Virus record (IMG/VR): IMGVR_UViG_3300032316_000329
Location: 101,115 to 165,114 of that record
Origin: a virus
Length of the DNA stretch: 64,000 bases
Reading direction: 5' to 3' (one strand)
Position numbers and translations under genes: made by a program. Positions 18,630-26,771 of the stretch are shown piece after piece; positions within the stretch are counted from its first letter, which is position 1; every line of letters begins with the position of its first letter. Under the pieces are notes generated by a model. It was not told the DNA's origin. It did not search any database and saw only the letters and a program-made list of their open reading frames with translations.

Positions 18630-18836
18630 ATGAAGGAAGAGTTTGACGTACCTTTTCAAGTTCAGATGGTGATTGACTCACTAAAGAACAAGAATGAACG
18701 ACCAACTATTCGTGGTAATTACCGTATGCGATTAGATGGTATTCGTAAGGCCATTGATAATGCGATTAATGAATATGATACAGAAATGGGAACGGCAAGT
18801 ACCTTTGGTCGCCGTAAGTCCAATGGATCTAGATGA
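18630..18836 (+). CDS. Hypothetical protein
   Basis: 68 residues from ATG 18630 (a GTG at 18621 is possible). Contains FQVQMVIDSLKNKNERPTI and a basic end. It starts 6 bases after the gp55 stop with GAGG upstream and is co-transcribed with gp55. Not recognised. Confidence 0.55.
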   Translation: MKEEFDVPFQVQMVIDSLKNKNERPTIRGNYRMRLDGIRKAIDNAINEYDTEMGTASTFGRRKSNGSR

Positions 18837-19005
18837 TATCGTAAAAGAGGTTGACCAGCAGATTGAATGGTTCTGTGATAAGGTTATAGAGCCATATCCT
18901 ATACATCGCAAAGATAAAGAAAAAATCTTTGAACGGATGAAAACCTTAGGATGGATTCGGCAATCAGAGATTGATACCTATAATGAAATTACCAAAGAAG
19001 ATTGA
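18823..19005 (+). CDS. Hypothetical protein
   Basis: 60 residues from ATG 18823, which overlaps the end of the previous gene by 14 bases. Charged, helical (MDLDDIVKEVDQQIEWF). The longer reading from 18736 is a chance extension inside the preceding gene. Not recognised. Confidence 0.5.
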   Translation: MDLDDIVKEVDQQIEWFCDKVIEPYPIHRKDKEKIFERMKTLGWIRQSEIDTYNEITKED

Positions 19006-19029
19006 CGAGGTCATTTTTTTAGTATATAC
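19002..19029 (+). promoter_or_regulatory. Early-type promoter for gp47
   Basis: TTGACG (19002-19007), 16-base spacer, TATACT (19024-19029), 39 bases before the gp47 ATG. Confidence 0.6.
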
Positions 19030-19068
19030 TGTATCTAAGAGTTTGTTACTTGAACTAAAGGATAGATT

Positions 19069-20145
19069 ATGGCGTTGATTGCTATGCCGACTGATACACA
19101 CGCCGGAGTAAGAAATGACAATCCAGCGTTTCAGTTGTATCAGAAGAAATGCTGGAAGTGGTTCTTTGATTACATTGATGAACATAACATTAAGCATGTT
19201 GTTCATCTTGGTGATATCTATGACCGCCGTAAGTATGTGAATTTTATGTCCGCCAAGAGACTGCGTGAGGATTTTCTTGAACCTCTGGAGGAACGAGGCG
19301 TTGAGACACATATTATACAAGGCAATCATGATTCATATTACAAGGATACACACGAGGTTAATGCCTTAGATGAACTTGTCGCAGGAAAGTATAGGTATAT
19401 TAGGACTCATTCTGTACCTAGCATTATCAATATTGATGGGTTGGATATCCAAATAATGCCTTGGATTACCGACAGTAATCGTGAAGAGGCATTTGAAGCA
19501 ATAACAAAACCAAGAGCGCCAATACTAATGGGCCATTTAGAATTGAATGGTTTCCAAATGCATAGAGGCACTATTTCAGACCACGGAATGGATAGAAATG
19601 TATTTGATAAATTTGATGCGGTATACTCGGGACATTACCATCATCGTTCTACTATTGGTAATGTTTCTTACATTGGTGCCTTTGCTGAATATACTTGGTC
19701 TGATTACGACGACCCTCGAGGATTTAGTATATTGGATACTGAATCACGACAAACCACCTTTTTAAGAAATCCTTATAGGATGTTCAGACTGGCCAAGTAT
19801 GATGATGTTGCAAATCCTAATATCATTGAGAAGATACAAAATACTGACTTTTCAAAATATGCTGACACTTATGTTAAACTGGTTGTTGTTAACAAAAGTA
19901 ATCCGTATGCTTTTGACTTGTTGTTTGATAGCATATACAAGGCAGGGCCTCTTGACATTACTATTATTGAGGACCCTACGGTTTTATTAGATAATGAAGA
20001 AGAAGCGGAAGTTAATGAAGCGGAAGATACCGCTACTATATTGAGAAAGTATATTGGCGGTCTTACTTTACCAATAGATAATGATAAAATGAAAGAGTTC
20101 ATGCTTGATGTTTATCAAGAGGCCCTTCAAGTGGAAACTGTCTAA
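19069..20145 (+). CDS. 47: Recombination endonuclease subunit gp47 (SbcD/Mre11-like)
   Basis: 358 residues (T4: 339). Calcineurin-like phosphoesterase: metal-binding motifs DTHAG (residues 9-13), HLGDIYDRR (~44-52), QGNHD (~84-88), MGHLELNG (~150) and SGHYHH (~185-190). Works with gp46 in DNA-end resection, host DNA breakdown and recombination-dependent replication. In T4 gp47 and gp46 are almost adjacent; here an ftsH gene separates them. Confidence 0.95.
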   Translation: MALIAMPTDTHAGVRNDNPAFQLYQKKCWKWFFDYIDEHNIKHVVHLGDIYDRRKYVNFMSAKRLREDFLEPLEERGVETHIIQGNHDSYYKDTHEVNALDELVAGKYRYIRTHSVPSIINIDGLDIQIMPWITDSNREEAFEAITKPRAPILMGHLELNGFQMHRGTISDHGMDRNVFDKFDAVYSGHYHHRSTIGNVSYIGAFAEYTWSDYDDPRGFSILDTESRQTTFLRNPYRMFRLAKYDDVANPNIIEKIQNTDFSKYADTYVKLVVVNKSNPYAFDLLFDSIYKAGPLDITIIEDPTVLLDNEEEAEVNEAEDTATILRKYIGGLTLPIDNDKMKEFMLDVYQEALQVETV

Positions 20146-20148
20146 ATA
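20142..20148 (+). promoter_or_regulatory. Putative late promoter (CTAAATA) for ftsH
   Basis: CTAAATA overlaps the gp47 stop, 23 bases before the ftsH ATG. It is directly followed by GTATAAT, so an early -10 could be superimposed, but no convincing -35 is seen. The ribosome site AGGAAGG (20162-20168) follows. Confidence 0.55.
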
Positions 20149-20171
20149 GTATAATATGTATAGGAAGGTTT

Positions 20172-21965
20172 ATGAATATGAAAAAATATTTCCCTTGGGT
20201 GCTGTTGATTGCCGTTACTATTGGTCTTGCAATCTTTATGATGGAAGGCCAGGGAAAGAAGGCAGTTGCGGATGTCAACTTTACAGATTTTATTGCTCAG
20301 GTTGACCGTAATAACGTTCATGACGTTATCATTAGTGGTTCACATGTTGTAGGACATTTTAGAGATAGTAATAGGGTTTTTACAACTACTATTGCAGGCA
20401 TTTCATCACTATTACCTCGGTTAGAGGAACATAATGTTAACATTGAGATTAAAGGAGAAGGTGAGGATTCTTTCTGGACCACACTCTTTCTTAATGCTTT
20501 CCCTATGTTTATTTTTATTGCTGTTTGGATTTACTTTGCTCGTAGAGGTACCGGCGGCCCTGGTGGTATCTCCGCATTTGGTAAGTCAAAGGCCAAACTA
20601 CTAACAGAGGCCACAGGCACAAAGACATTTGAAGATGTTGCTGGTGTTGATGAAGCAAAGGAAGACCTACAAGAGGTTGTAGAGTTTCTACAGGATCCCG
20701 GTAAGTTTGAACGTCTCGGTGGTCGTATTCCAAAGGGTGTTCTACTCGTTGGTCCACCTGGCACAGGTAAGACATTGCTTGCCCGTGCCGTTGCTGGTGA
20801 AGCAGGTGTTCCATTCTTCTCTATCTCTGGTTCAGACTTTGTTGAAATGTTTGTGGGTGTGGGTGCTTCCCGTGTCCGTGACATGTTTGAACAGGCCAAG
20901 AAAAACGCACCATGCATTATCTTCATTGACGAAATTGATGCCGTTGGTCGCTCCCGTGCCAATGGTATCTCAGGTAACGATGAAAGAGACCAGACACTAA
21001 ACGCCATGCTGGTTGAAATGGACGGTTTCAATGATAATGAAGGTATCATTGTTATTGCTGCTACAAACCGTGTGGATGTTCTAGATGCTGCATTAACACG
21101 TCCTGGTCGTTTTGACCGTCAGATTCAGGTTCCTAATCCTGACTTTGTTGGTCGTGAGAAAATCCTTAAAGTTCATTCTCGCAAGGTTCCAATCGGTCCT
21201 GATGTCAACCTCAAGACAGTTGCAAAGGGCACACCAGGGTTCTCTGGAGCAGACCTGGCGAACCTTGTAAACGAGGCCGCACTACTAGCAGCAAGACGTT
21301 CAAAGCGTATTGTTACTGCTAAGGAGTTTGAAGATGCCCGAGATAAAATCCTCATGGGTGCCGAGCGCCGAACTCTATTGATGACCGAAGAAGAAAAGAG
21401 TATGACTGCCTATCACGAAGCAGGTCACGCCCTTGTCTCTATGCGTATGCCTGCATCCACCCCTATTCATAAGGCAACAATCATTCCTCGTGGTCGTGCA
21501 TTAGGTATGGTTCAGTCTCTACCAGAACGTGACCGTATCTCTATGCATTATGAAGAAATGATTGCTCAACTTGCTATGGCAATGGGTGGTCGTGTAGCAG
21601 AGGAATTAATCTTTGGTAAAGACAAGGTATCTTCTGGTGCTTCTGGTGATATTCAGCAAGCAACCCAGTTGGCCCGTGCCATGGTTACCGAGTATGGGTT
21701 CTCCTCCAAGTTAGGAAGAATGGCATATACAACACCTAATGCTGATATGTTTCATACACCTAAGATTTCGGAGAAAACACAAGAAACGGTAGATAAAGAA
21801 GTCCTTAAACTTGTAGAAGAAGGATATGATACTGCTAAGAAAATCTTGACGGATGAAAAGAAACATCTTGACACAATAGCAAAAAGTCTGATAGAATATG
21901 AAACTCTATCAGGTAATGAACTCAAGGACTTGTTAGAAGGAAAGAAGCCAACAAGAGATTATTGA
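20172..21965 (+). CDS. ftsH: ATP-dependent zinc metalloprotease FtsH
   Basis: 597 residues, full-length and apparently functional (E. coli FtsH: 644). Order: transmembrane helix 1 (residues ~6-24), periplasmic domain, transmembrane helix 2 (~103-122), AAA+ ATPase with Walker A GPPGTGKT (194-201), Walker B IIFIDE (249-254) and second region of homology [19 protein letters not shown] (~297-315), then the protease with zinc site HEAGH (415-419) and a likely third ligand Asp in SGDIQQA (~493). In bacteria it extracts and degrades damaged or unassembled membrane proteins and some regulators. The sequence is of alphaproteobacterial type, pointing to acquisition from the host. It has its own late promoter and splits the gp47-gp46 pair, with the next start overlapping its stop. 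Confidence 0.95.
   Translation: MNMKKYFPWVLLIAVTIGLAIFMMEGQGKKAVADVNFTDFIAQVDRNNVHDVIISGSHVVGHFRDSNRVFTTTIAGISSLLPRLEEHNVNIEIKGEGEDSFWTTLFLNAFPMFIFIAVWIYFARRGTGGPGGISAFGKSKAKLLTEATGTKTFEDVAGVDEAKEDLQEVVEFLQDPGKFERLGGRIPKGVLLVGPPGTGKTLLARAVAGEAGVPFFSISGSDFVEMFVGVGASRVRDMFEQAKKNAPCIIFIDEIDAVGRSRANGISGNDERDQTLNAMLVEMDGFNDNEGIIVIAATNRVDVLDAALTRPGRFDRQIQVPNPDFVGREKILKVHSRKVPIGPDVNLKTVAKGTPGFSGADLANLVNEAALLAARRSKRIVTAKEFEDARDKILMGAERRTLLMTEEEKSMTAYHEAGHALVSMRMPASTPIHKATIIPRGRALGMVQSLPERDRISMHYEEMIAQLAMAMGGRVAEELIFGKDKVSSGASGDIQQATQLARAMVTEYGFSSKLGRMAYTTPNADMFHTPKISEKTQETVDKEVLKLVEEGYDTAKKILTDEKKHLDTIAKSLIEYETLSGNELKDLLEGKKPTRDY
21868..21897 (+). promoter_or_regulatory. Possible internal promoter for gp46
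   Basis: TTGACA (21868-21873), 18-base spacer, TAGAAT (21892-21897) inside the 3' end of ftsH, 68 bases before gp46. It could keep gp46 expressed early although ftsH lies upstream. Confidence 0.4.
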
Positions 21966-23686
21966 TGATTACTTTTCATTATGTCAAGTGGAAAAACTTT
22001 TTATCTGCTGGTAATAATTTTACTGAGATAGAACTAGACACACACAAGAATACCCTTATTATGGGACACAATGGGTCGGGGAAGTCAACCTTCCTCGACG
22101 CATTAACTTTTGCTCTATTCGGCAAACCTTTTCGTAAGGTAAACAAGGGTAATGTCGTTAACTCTATCAACCAAAAGAACTGCGAGGTTCAGATTGAGTT
22201 TACTATTTCCAATAAGAGATACAAAGTTATTCGTGGTGTAAAACCGAACATCTTTGAAATCTTTTGTGAAAGTGTTATGGTGAATCAAGATGCGGCCGCC
22301 AAGGACTACCAGGATTACCTTGAGAAGCACATTCTCAAGATGAACTTTAAATCATTCACACAGATTGTTATTCTAGGATCGGCCTCGTTTACTCCGTTTA
22401 TGCAACTATCTCCCAATGACCGTAGAACTATCATCGAGGATCTTTTAGATATCCAAATCTTCTCGGCTATGTCTACTGTTGTTAAGAACCGATTACAATT
22501 GAACCGTGAAGGCCTAGAGAAGAATAGAATTACACTTACCAGCAAAGAAGAAAATAAAACTTACATTGAAACTACCTTAGCATCATTAAGAGTAAATAAT
22601 GAAGATAAACTTTCTCAATTGAGAGAAAAAGAACAGGAACTAAAAGATAGTTTAGTTTCCGAAAAATCAACAATTTCCCAGTTAGAGAATCAAAGAGATA
22701 AAATTTTAGAGAATGGTATTGACCTTACACCATTAAAGTCTAAGCATTCCAAACTAATTGGTTTCAAGGCCAAAATGGAAGGTAATATTGAGCGTATTCA
22801 AAAAGATAACTCGTTTTTTGAGACGAATGATACTTGTCCCACTTGCCGTCAGAGCATTGAAGAATCATTCAAAAAAGAAACAATCAATTCTAACGAAAAG
22901 AAGATTACAGAAATTGATGATGGACTAAATAAGGTTTCCGAACAGATAGACTCAGTTCTAGCCGAGATAGAGAAAATAGATGCTGTCCTCCGAGAGATCA
23001 ACCAAATTAAAATGGATCTTTCATCTGCTAATTCTACCTATAACAATATCTCTAATAATCTTAAACAAATTGTGGGTCAGATTGAGACCTTCGCAGGATC
23101 AGACAAGACAACACAAGATAGCGAACGACAACTTGAAACCGTCCAATATGATATTTCCACCCTCGAAGAAGAAAAGAAGGCCCTTCTAGATGAAAGACAA
23201 TATGTGGATTTGGCAACAACTCTTCTTAAAGACGGTGGCATTAAGACCAAGATTATTAAACAATATCTACCTATCATCAATAAGCATATCAACAAATACC
23301 TGGCCAAACTGGGTTTCTTTGTTAACTTTAACATCAATGAATCCTTTGAAGAATCTATCAAGTCTAGATACAGAGACGAGTTCTCCTATCACAATTTCTC
23401 CGAAGGTGAGAAGTTGCGAATTGATTTGGCCATTCTACTGACATGGAGACAAATTGCCAAACTAAAGAACTCCGTAAATGTTAACATTATTGTGTTTGAT
23501 GAAATCCTTGACCGTGCTATGGACAATACTGGCATTGACGAGTTTATGAAGATTATGTGGGATGACCTGGGTAAAGATTCCAATGTCTTTGTCATTTCTC
23601 ATAAGGAAACTATGACCGAAAGATTCCAAAGGACTCTTCGTTTTGAAAAGGTGAAAAACTTTAGTAGCTTGACAAAAGAGACCTGA
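21965..23686 (+). CDS. 46: Recombination endonuclease subunit gp46 (SbcC/Rad50-like)
   Basis: 573 residues from ATG 21965 (T4: 560). SMC-type ATPase: Walker A GHNGSGKS (~34-41), long coiled coil with the zinc hook CPTCRQS (~residue 297), ABC signature NFSEGEKLRID (~475) and Walker B IIVFDEILDRA (~510). Partner of gp47. The start overlaps the ftsH stop as TGATG, so translation is coupled. Confidence 0.95.
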   Translation: MITFHYVKWKNFLSAGNNFTEIELDTHKNTLIMGHNGSGKSTFLDALTFALFGKPFRKVNKGNVVNSINQKNCEVQIEFTISNKRYKVIRGVKPNIFEIFCESVMVNQDAAAKDYQDYLEKHILKMNFKSFTQIVILGSASFTPFMQLSPNDRRTIIEDLLDIQIFSAMSTVVKNRLQLNREGLEKNRITLTSKEENKTYIETTLASLRVNNEDKLSQLREKEQELKDSLVSEKSTISQLENQRDKILENGIDLTPLKSKHSKLIGFKAKMEGNIERIQKDNSFFETNDTCPTCRQSIEESFKKETINSNEKKITEIDDGLNKVSEQIDSVLAEIEKIDAVLREINQIKMDLSSANSTYNNISNNLKQIVGQIETFAGSDKTTQDSERQLETVQYDISTLEEEKKALLDERQYVDLATTLLKDGGIKTKIIKQYLPIINKHINKYLAKLGFFVNFNINESFEESIKSRYRDEFSYHNFSEGEKLRIDLAILLTWRQIAKLKNSVNVNIIVFDEILDRAMDNTGIDEFMKIMWDDLGKDSNVFVISHKETMTERFQRTLRFEKVKNFSSLTKET

Positions 23687-23697
23687 TAGTCTATGAT
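23669..23697 (+). promoter_or_regulatory. Early-type promoter
   Basis: TTGACA (23669-23674), 17-base spacer, TATGAT (23692-23697), across the end of gp46 and 24 bases before the next gene. Confidence 0.7.
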
Positions 23698-23720
23698 ATA
23701 GACCGTCGAAAGGAAAATCT

Positions 23721-24020
23721 ATGTTCAATAAGGAAATGATCCGAACATTGGCTGAATCCGAACGAATGATGGACCGAGGCGAAACTCCATTTGTTTGGAT
23801 GATGTCTAATGGCGGACAATATGAACGAATGGCCGTTGCTCCTCAAATTATGGAAGAATTAGGATTAGAACAAGGTCAAACAATTAACACTATCATACAG
23901 GATGCCATAGCACAACTATCTTTACAATTACTTGCTGAAAGATTGGATAAACTTGTTGAACAGGCACAAGATAGTTTACTAGATGAAAACTTTGACTTTC
24001 GTAAGGAGATGGATAAGTGA
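23721..24020 (+). CDS. Hypothetical protein
   Basis: 99 residues, acidic and Gln/Leu-rich, predicted mostly helical (IIQDAIAQLSLQLLAERLDKLVEQ). Preceded by GAAAGGAAA and an early promoter. It starts a run of small early genes up to 24784. Not recognised. Confidence 0.6.
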   Translation: MFNKEMIRTLAESERMMDRGETPFVWMMSNGGQYERMAVAPQIMEELGLEQGQTINTIIQDAIAQLSLQLLAERLDKLVEQAQDSLLDENFDFRKEMDK

Positions 24021-24130
24021 TTACTATTGTATATAATACACAGTATGGTTATCAGACATATAATCTAGATAATCTTTGGACTGGCCTTTTGCAAATGGGT
24101 GATGTGAATGTTAACCTCGAAACAAATTGA
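24017..24130 (+). CDS. Small hypothetical protein (37 aa)
   Basis: GTG start overlapping the previous stop (GTGA); 37 residues, Tyr/Asn-rich (YNTQYGYQTYNLDN). Overlaps the next membrane protein by 23 bases. Weak: supported only by tight packing. Confidence 0.35.
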   Translation: MITIVYNTQYGYQTYNLDNLWTGLLQMGDVNVNLETN

Positions 24131-24347
24131 ATTTTTCTTTGAGTGGGTTTCTACCTTCATTCTGTTGGCAGGTGCTGCTCTAACATCTTTAAACATCTAT
24201 CCTATGAATGTCTTCCTTTCATTGGCAGGCAATCTAGGGTGGTTAGTAGTTTCTCTAATGTGGCGTAAGCCCTCACTAATAGTAATCCAGTTAGTGATAT
24301 CCTTTATCTATGTTGCTGGTCTAATCGATAAAGGAGTTATTCTATGA
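24108..24347 (+). CDS. Small membrane protein
   Basis: 79 residues with two to three hydrophobic helices (residues ~12-30, 33-52, 56-75), including SLAGNLGWLVVSLMWRKPS. Similar small membrane proteins occur in many T4-like phages. Function unknown. Confidence 0.6.
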   Translation: MLTSKQIEFFFEWVSTFILLAGAALTSLNIYPMNVFLSLAGNLGWLVVSLMWRKPSLIVIQLVISFIYVAGLIDKGVIL

Positions 24348-24451
24348 GATATAATCACTGGTTCTGGAATAGTAGATTTATGAATTGCGTGGCCCGTTTA
24401 TTCGTCAATGCTAACAACTATATCTGGAGTAAGCAGTATGGCAAAAACTGA
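24344..24451 (+). CDS. Small hypothetical protein (35 aa)
   Basis: ATG overlaps the preceding stop (ATGA) and has AAAGGAG 8 bases upstream, a good sign of translation. Trp/Asn/Arg-rich (MRYNHWFWNSRFMN). Overlaps the next gene by 14 bases. Function unknown. Confidence 0.45.
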   Translation: MRYNHWFWNSRFMNCVARLFVNANNYIWSKQYGKN

Positions 24452-24614
24452 TCCATATAAAACACATAGTTATTCCCAAGATTACATATTGATGACTGCC
24501 TTTCAAACAGAAATTAATAGCTTGACAGTCCGCAAAAATAATGATAATATAACACCTATAGTTGAAGAATACCTTAGAGACCGTGTAAAAGAGATTAAAG
24601 AACGATGGAAGTAA
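24438..24614 (+). CDS. Small hypothetical protein
   Basis: 58 residues from ATG 24438 (MAKTDPYKTHS). Ends in a charged helix (EEYLRDRVKEIKERWK). Not recognised. Confidence 0.5.
   Translation: MAKTDPYKTHSYSQDYILMTAFQTEINSLTVRKNNDNITPIVEEYLRDRVKEIKERWK
24523..24551 (+). promoter_or_regulatory. Possible early-type promoter inside a small gene
   Basis: TTGACA (24523-24528), 17-base spacer, TAATAT (24546-24551), positioned to serve the gene at 24605 and those after it. Confidence 0.45.
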
Positions 24615-24784
24615 ATGTCGGCGACTTCTACTACCATAAACATATGTATCAAAAGTTCCAAGTTATGGCGATTGATAGTAATTATGTATGGTTGAAAAGT
24701 GAAGAATATTACCTCACTACAACTATAGGCGAATTGGAGAAAGAAAAGGCACCACTGCCTTTACCTGATAATGGAGTTAAGTGA
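24605..24784 (+). CDS. Small hypothetical protein
   Basis: 59 residues, start overlapping the previous end by 10 bases. The pattern VGDFYYHKHMYQKFQVMAI ... VWLKS looks like a small beta-barrel. Not recognised. Confidence 0.5.
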   Translation: MEVNVGDFYYHKHMYQKFQVMAIDSNYVWLKSEEYYLTTTIGELEKEKAPLPLPDNGVK

Positions 24785-26044
24785 TTGGCAAAAAGTGAAG
24801 ATGAACTAAAAGATGTTGAACGCCAGTGGGATCAGTTTCAAGAAACATTTGTAGCACCAGAGGCCCTTAATGATGACCAACTAAAAAAGGCCGTCGTTGA
24901 GGACCTTACAAATGTTTCCGCAATGACTGTAGAGGAATATACTCTCTATCAAAAGTGGCTTGAAATTCATATCAAGTATCCTACACATGAAGCTCTATTC
25001 GGTACCTGTTTACAAGATGGTGAACAGGAACTTGCAATCAATAAGATTAAAGATAACATCTGGATTCCTAATGATCCAATGGACTATGCGAAACTGAAAC
25101 CAGTCCTTGTATATACTCCTGAGTTTGATATGCAAGACACTTGGAACACTATTCGTAACTTTACCTCAACTATGAAGAACAACTCCAACATCGGCCGTAA
25201 TTTATCTTATATTGTGCAGGATGATGTTACAGGTAAATATCTTGGTGTTATTTGCATTTCATCGGACTTTCTTGATCTTACACCAAGAGATAACCATATT
25301 GGTTGGTCCCGTGAGGTAAAGACTAATCAAGGTATGATTAATCACACGGCCATTGGTTCTACTATTGTGCCTTTACAACCTCTTGGTTATAATTATACAG
25401 GCGGTAAACTTTTAGCATTACTTTGTCTTTGTGATAAGGTACAACAAGATTGGAAAAAACAATATGGTGATACACTCATTGGCGTTACTACTACATCATT
25501 ATATGGTAAGTCTAAAACTAACCAGTTATCGCAGTATGATCGCCTACAACATTGGAAGAAAATGGGCTTCACATCAGGCTCTGTCTCTTATGAAGCAAGA
25601 AAACCTACTGTAAAATTAATGCTTGATTGGTTGAAGAAGAACCATACAAGGAAATACTTTGAGTGGTATGTTGCAAAGAACCTTGACGGTATGCCTTACA
25701 AAAGAGACCACAAGAACCGATCCTATACATTTATGTATTCTCAGTTAAATGTTCCTAAAGAGTTGATTAGATCCGAGCACGCCCGTGGTATCTATTTCAG
25801 TCCTTTATACACAAACACAAATGAATTCCTACGTAAGGAAATTACCGAAGATAAACTTGCCAAAGCATTTGATTCCAGTTATGATGCACTGGTTGGTCTA
25901 TGGAAAGACAAGTATGCAGCAAAACGGATCAAGTCCTTAGTTGAACAAGACCGTGTTTCTAAGGAAACTCTTTTCTATGATGACCTAATCTATATGGATT
26001 GGCAACAAACTAAAGACAAATATCTGGGCCAGGTTGGGAGATAA
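24785..26044 (+). CDS. DUF4338/DruA-like protein
   Basis: 419 residues from a TTG start. The central part (residues ~135-280) contains YLGVICISSD, RDNHIGWS, a PLQPLGYNYTGGKLLALL segment and DWKKQYGDTLIGV, then YDRLQHWKKMGF. This order (LGV ... RDxxIGW ... small-residue LLA ... DW..xYG ... W..(L/M)G) matches the DUF4338 fold seen in DruA of the Druantia defence system and in related phage proteins. The N-terminal ~110 residues are acidic and helical and the C-terminal ~130 are basic. The biochemical activity of phage members is not established. The next gene starts 1 base after its stop, so the two probably act together. Confidence 0.5.
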   Translation: MAKSEDELKDVERQWDQFQETFVAPEALNDDQLKKAVVEDLTNVSAMTVEEYTLYQKWLEIHIKYPTHEALFGTCLQDGEQELAINKIKDNIWIPNDPMDYAKLKPVLVYTPEFDMQDTWNTIRNFTSTMKNNSNIGRNLSYIVQDDVTGKYLGVICISSDFLDLTPRDNHIGWSREVKTNQGMINHTAIGSTIVPLQPLGYNYTGGKLLALLCLCDKVQQDWKKQYGDTLIGVTTTSLYGKSKTNQLSQYDRLQHWKKMGFTSGSVSYEARKPTVKLMLDWLKKNHTRKYFEWYVAKNLDGMPYKRDHKNRSYTFMYSQLNVPKELIRSEHARGIYFSPLYTNTNEFLRKEITEDKLAKAFDSSYDALVGLWKDKYAAKRIKSLVEQDRVSKETLFYDDLIYMDWQQTKDKYLGQVGR

Positions 26045-26045
26045 A

Positions 26046-26564
26046 ATGGCACACTATGATCTTTTTGACGGTAGTATAAAACTAAGTGAATTTGATCTTG
26101 CTAAAGAGGTTTATATTTCTTTGGAAAGAAAAGAACTCATAAGAGTTACGGGTGAAAAAACAGAGAAAGGAGTTTCTCTAAGTGTGGGTTTAGATGAAAT
26201 TCCTCAAGTTGCAGGAAATTATCTGATATATTATAAGGATAGTTTCAATCAATATATTTGTGTATATGCTGGAGAATCAAATTCAGAAGAAGGAGGCCTG
26301 CGTTACAGAATATATAGATTTGTAAAAGAATTGGCCGACATGTCGAGAGATGATGAAGGACATAGTGCCGCAAAGAAAATAAGACAATTAGGATTACTTA
26401 GACATGATGATGATATCTATGTAAGATATATAACAAAGTTGGAAATGTATTACATCGTTGCAAGTACCTTATGTAATCATTTGCATTTGGTGTTGAGAAA
26501 TATTGATGAGTGCATTGCCCATTTAGCCGGTGCAATCTTTAATAAGAGAGTGAAAAAGGCATGA
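26046..26564 (+). CDS. GIY-YIG-like nuclease domain protein
   Basis: 172 residues from ATG 26046. GNYLIYYK (~residue 58) and VYAGES (~73), then an Arg-rich helix LRYRIYRFVKEL, have the spacing of a GIY-YIG catalytic domain, with the Arg in place and Glu/His-rich helices after. The resemblance is partial and the catalytic Glu is not certain. It follows the DUF4338-like gene with 1-base spacing, so it looks like a partner rather than an independent homing endonuclease. Confidence 0.4.
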   Translation: MAHYDLFDGSIKLSEFDLAKEVYISLERKELIRVTGEKTEKGVSLSVGLDEIPQVAGNYLIYYKDSFNQYICVYAGESNSEEGGLRYRIYRFVKELADMSRDDEGHSAAKKIRQLGLLRHDDDIYVRYITKLEMYYIVASTLCNHLHLVLRNIDECIAHLAGAIFNKRVKKA

Positions 26565-26698
26565 AATATACACCAACATACTTTAACTTTGATGGATTAG
26601 AATTTAAACAGGAAATATTGGAAATATTCCTTACCGTAGCGGTTGTTTACATTCTAATATTCACTACCGCCTGGGTTTACAATCGACTAGACCGCTAA
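26561..26698 (+). CDS. Single-pass membrane peptide (45 aa)
   Basis: ATG overlaps the previous stop (ATGA). Residues ~20-40 (EIFLTVAVVYILIFTTAW) form one transmembrane helix, followed by a short basic end. Function unknown. Confidence 0.45.
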   Translation: MKYTPTYFNFDGLEFKQEILEIFLTVAVVYILIFTTAWVYNRLDR

Positions 26699-26718
26699 CC
26701 TACTGATTCCATTTGGAC

Positions 26719-26747
26719 TTGACAAACCAGTTTCGATTTGCTATAAT
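26719..26747 (+). promoter_or_regulatory. Early-type promoter for the VWA gene
   Basis: TTGACA (26719-26724), 17-base spacer ending TTTGC, TATAAT (26742-26747): perfect hexamers, 24 bases before the ATG. Confidence 0.9.
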
Positions 26748-26771
26748 ACTGAAAATCGAGAAAGGTTATCA

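Noticed and set aside
20515-21049. Minus-strand frames opposite ftsH
   Set aside because: No ribosome site, and the composition mirrors the sense codons.
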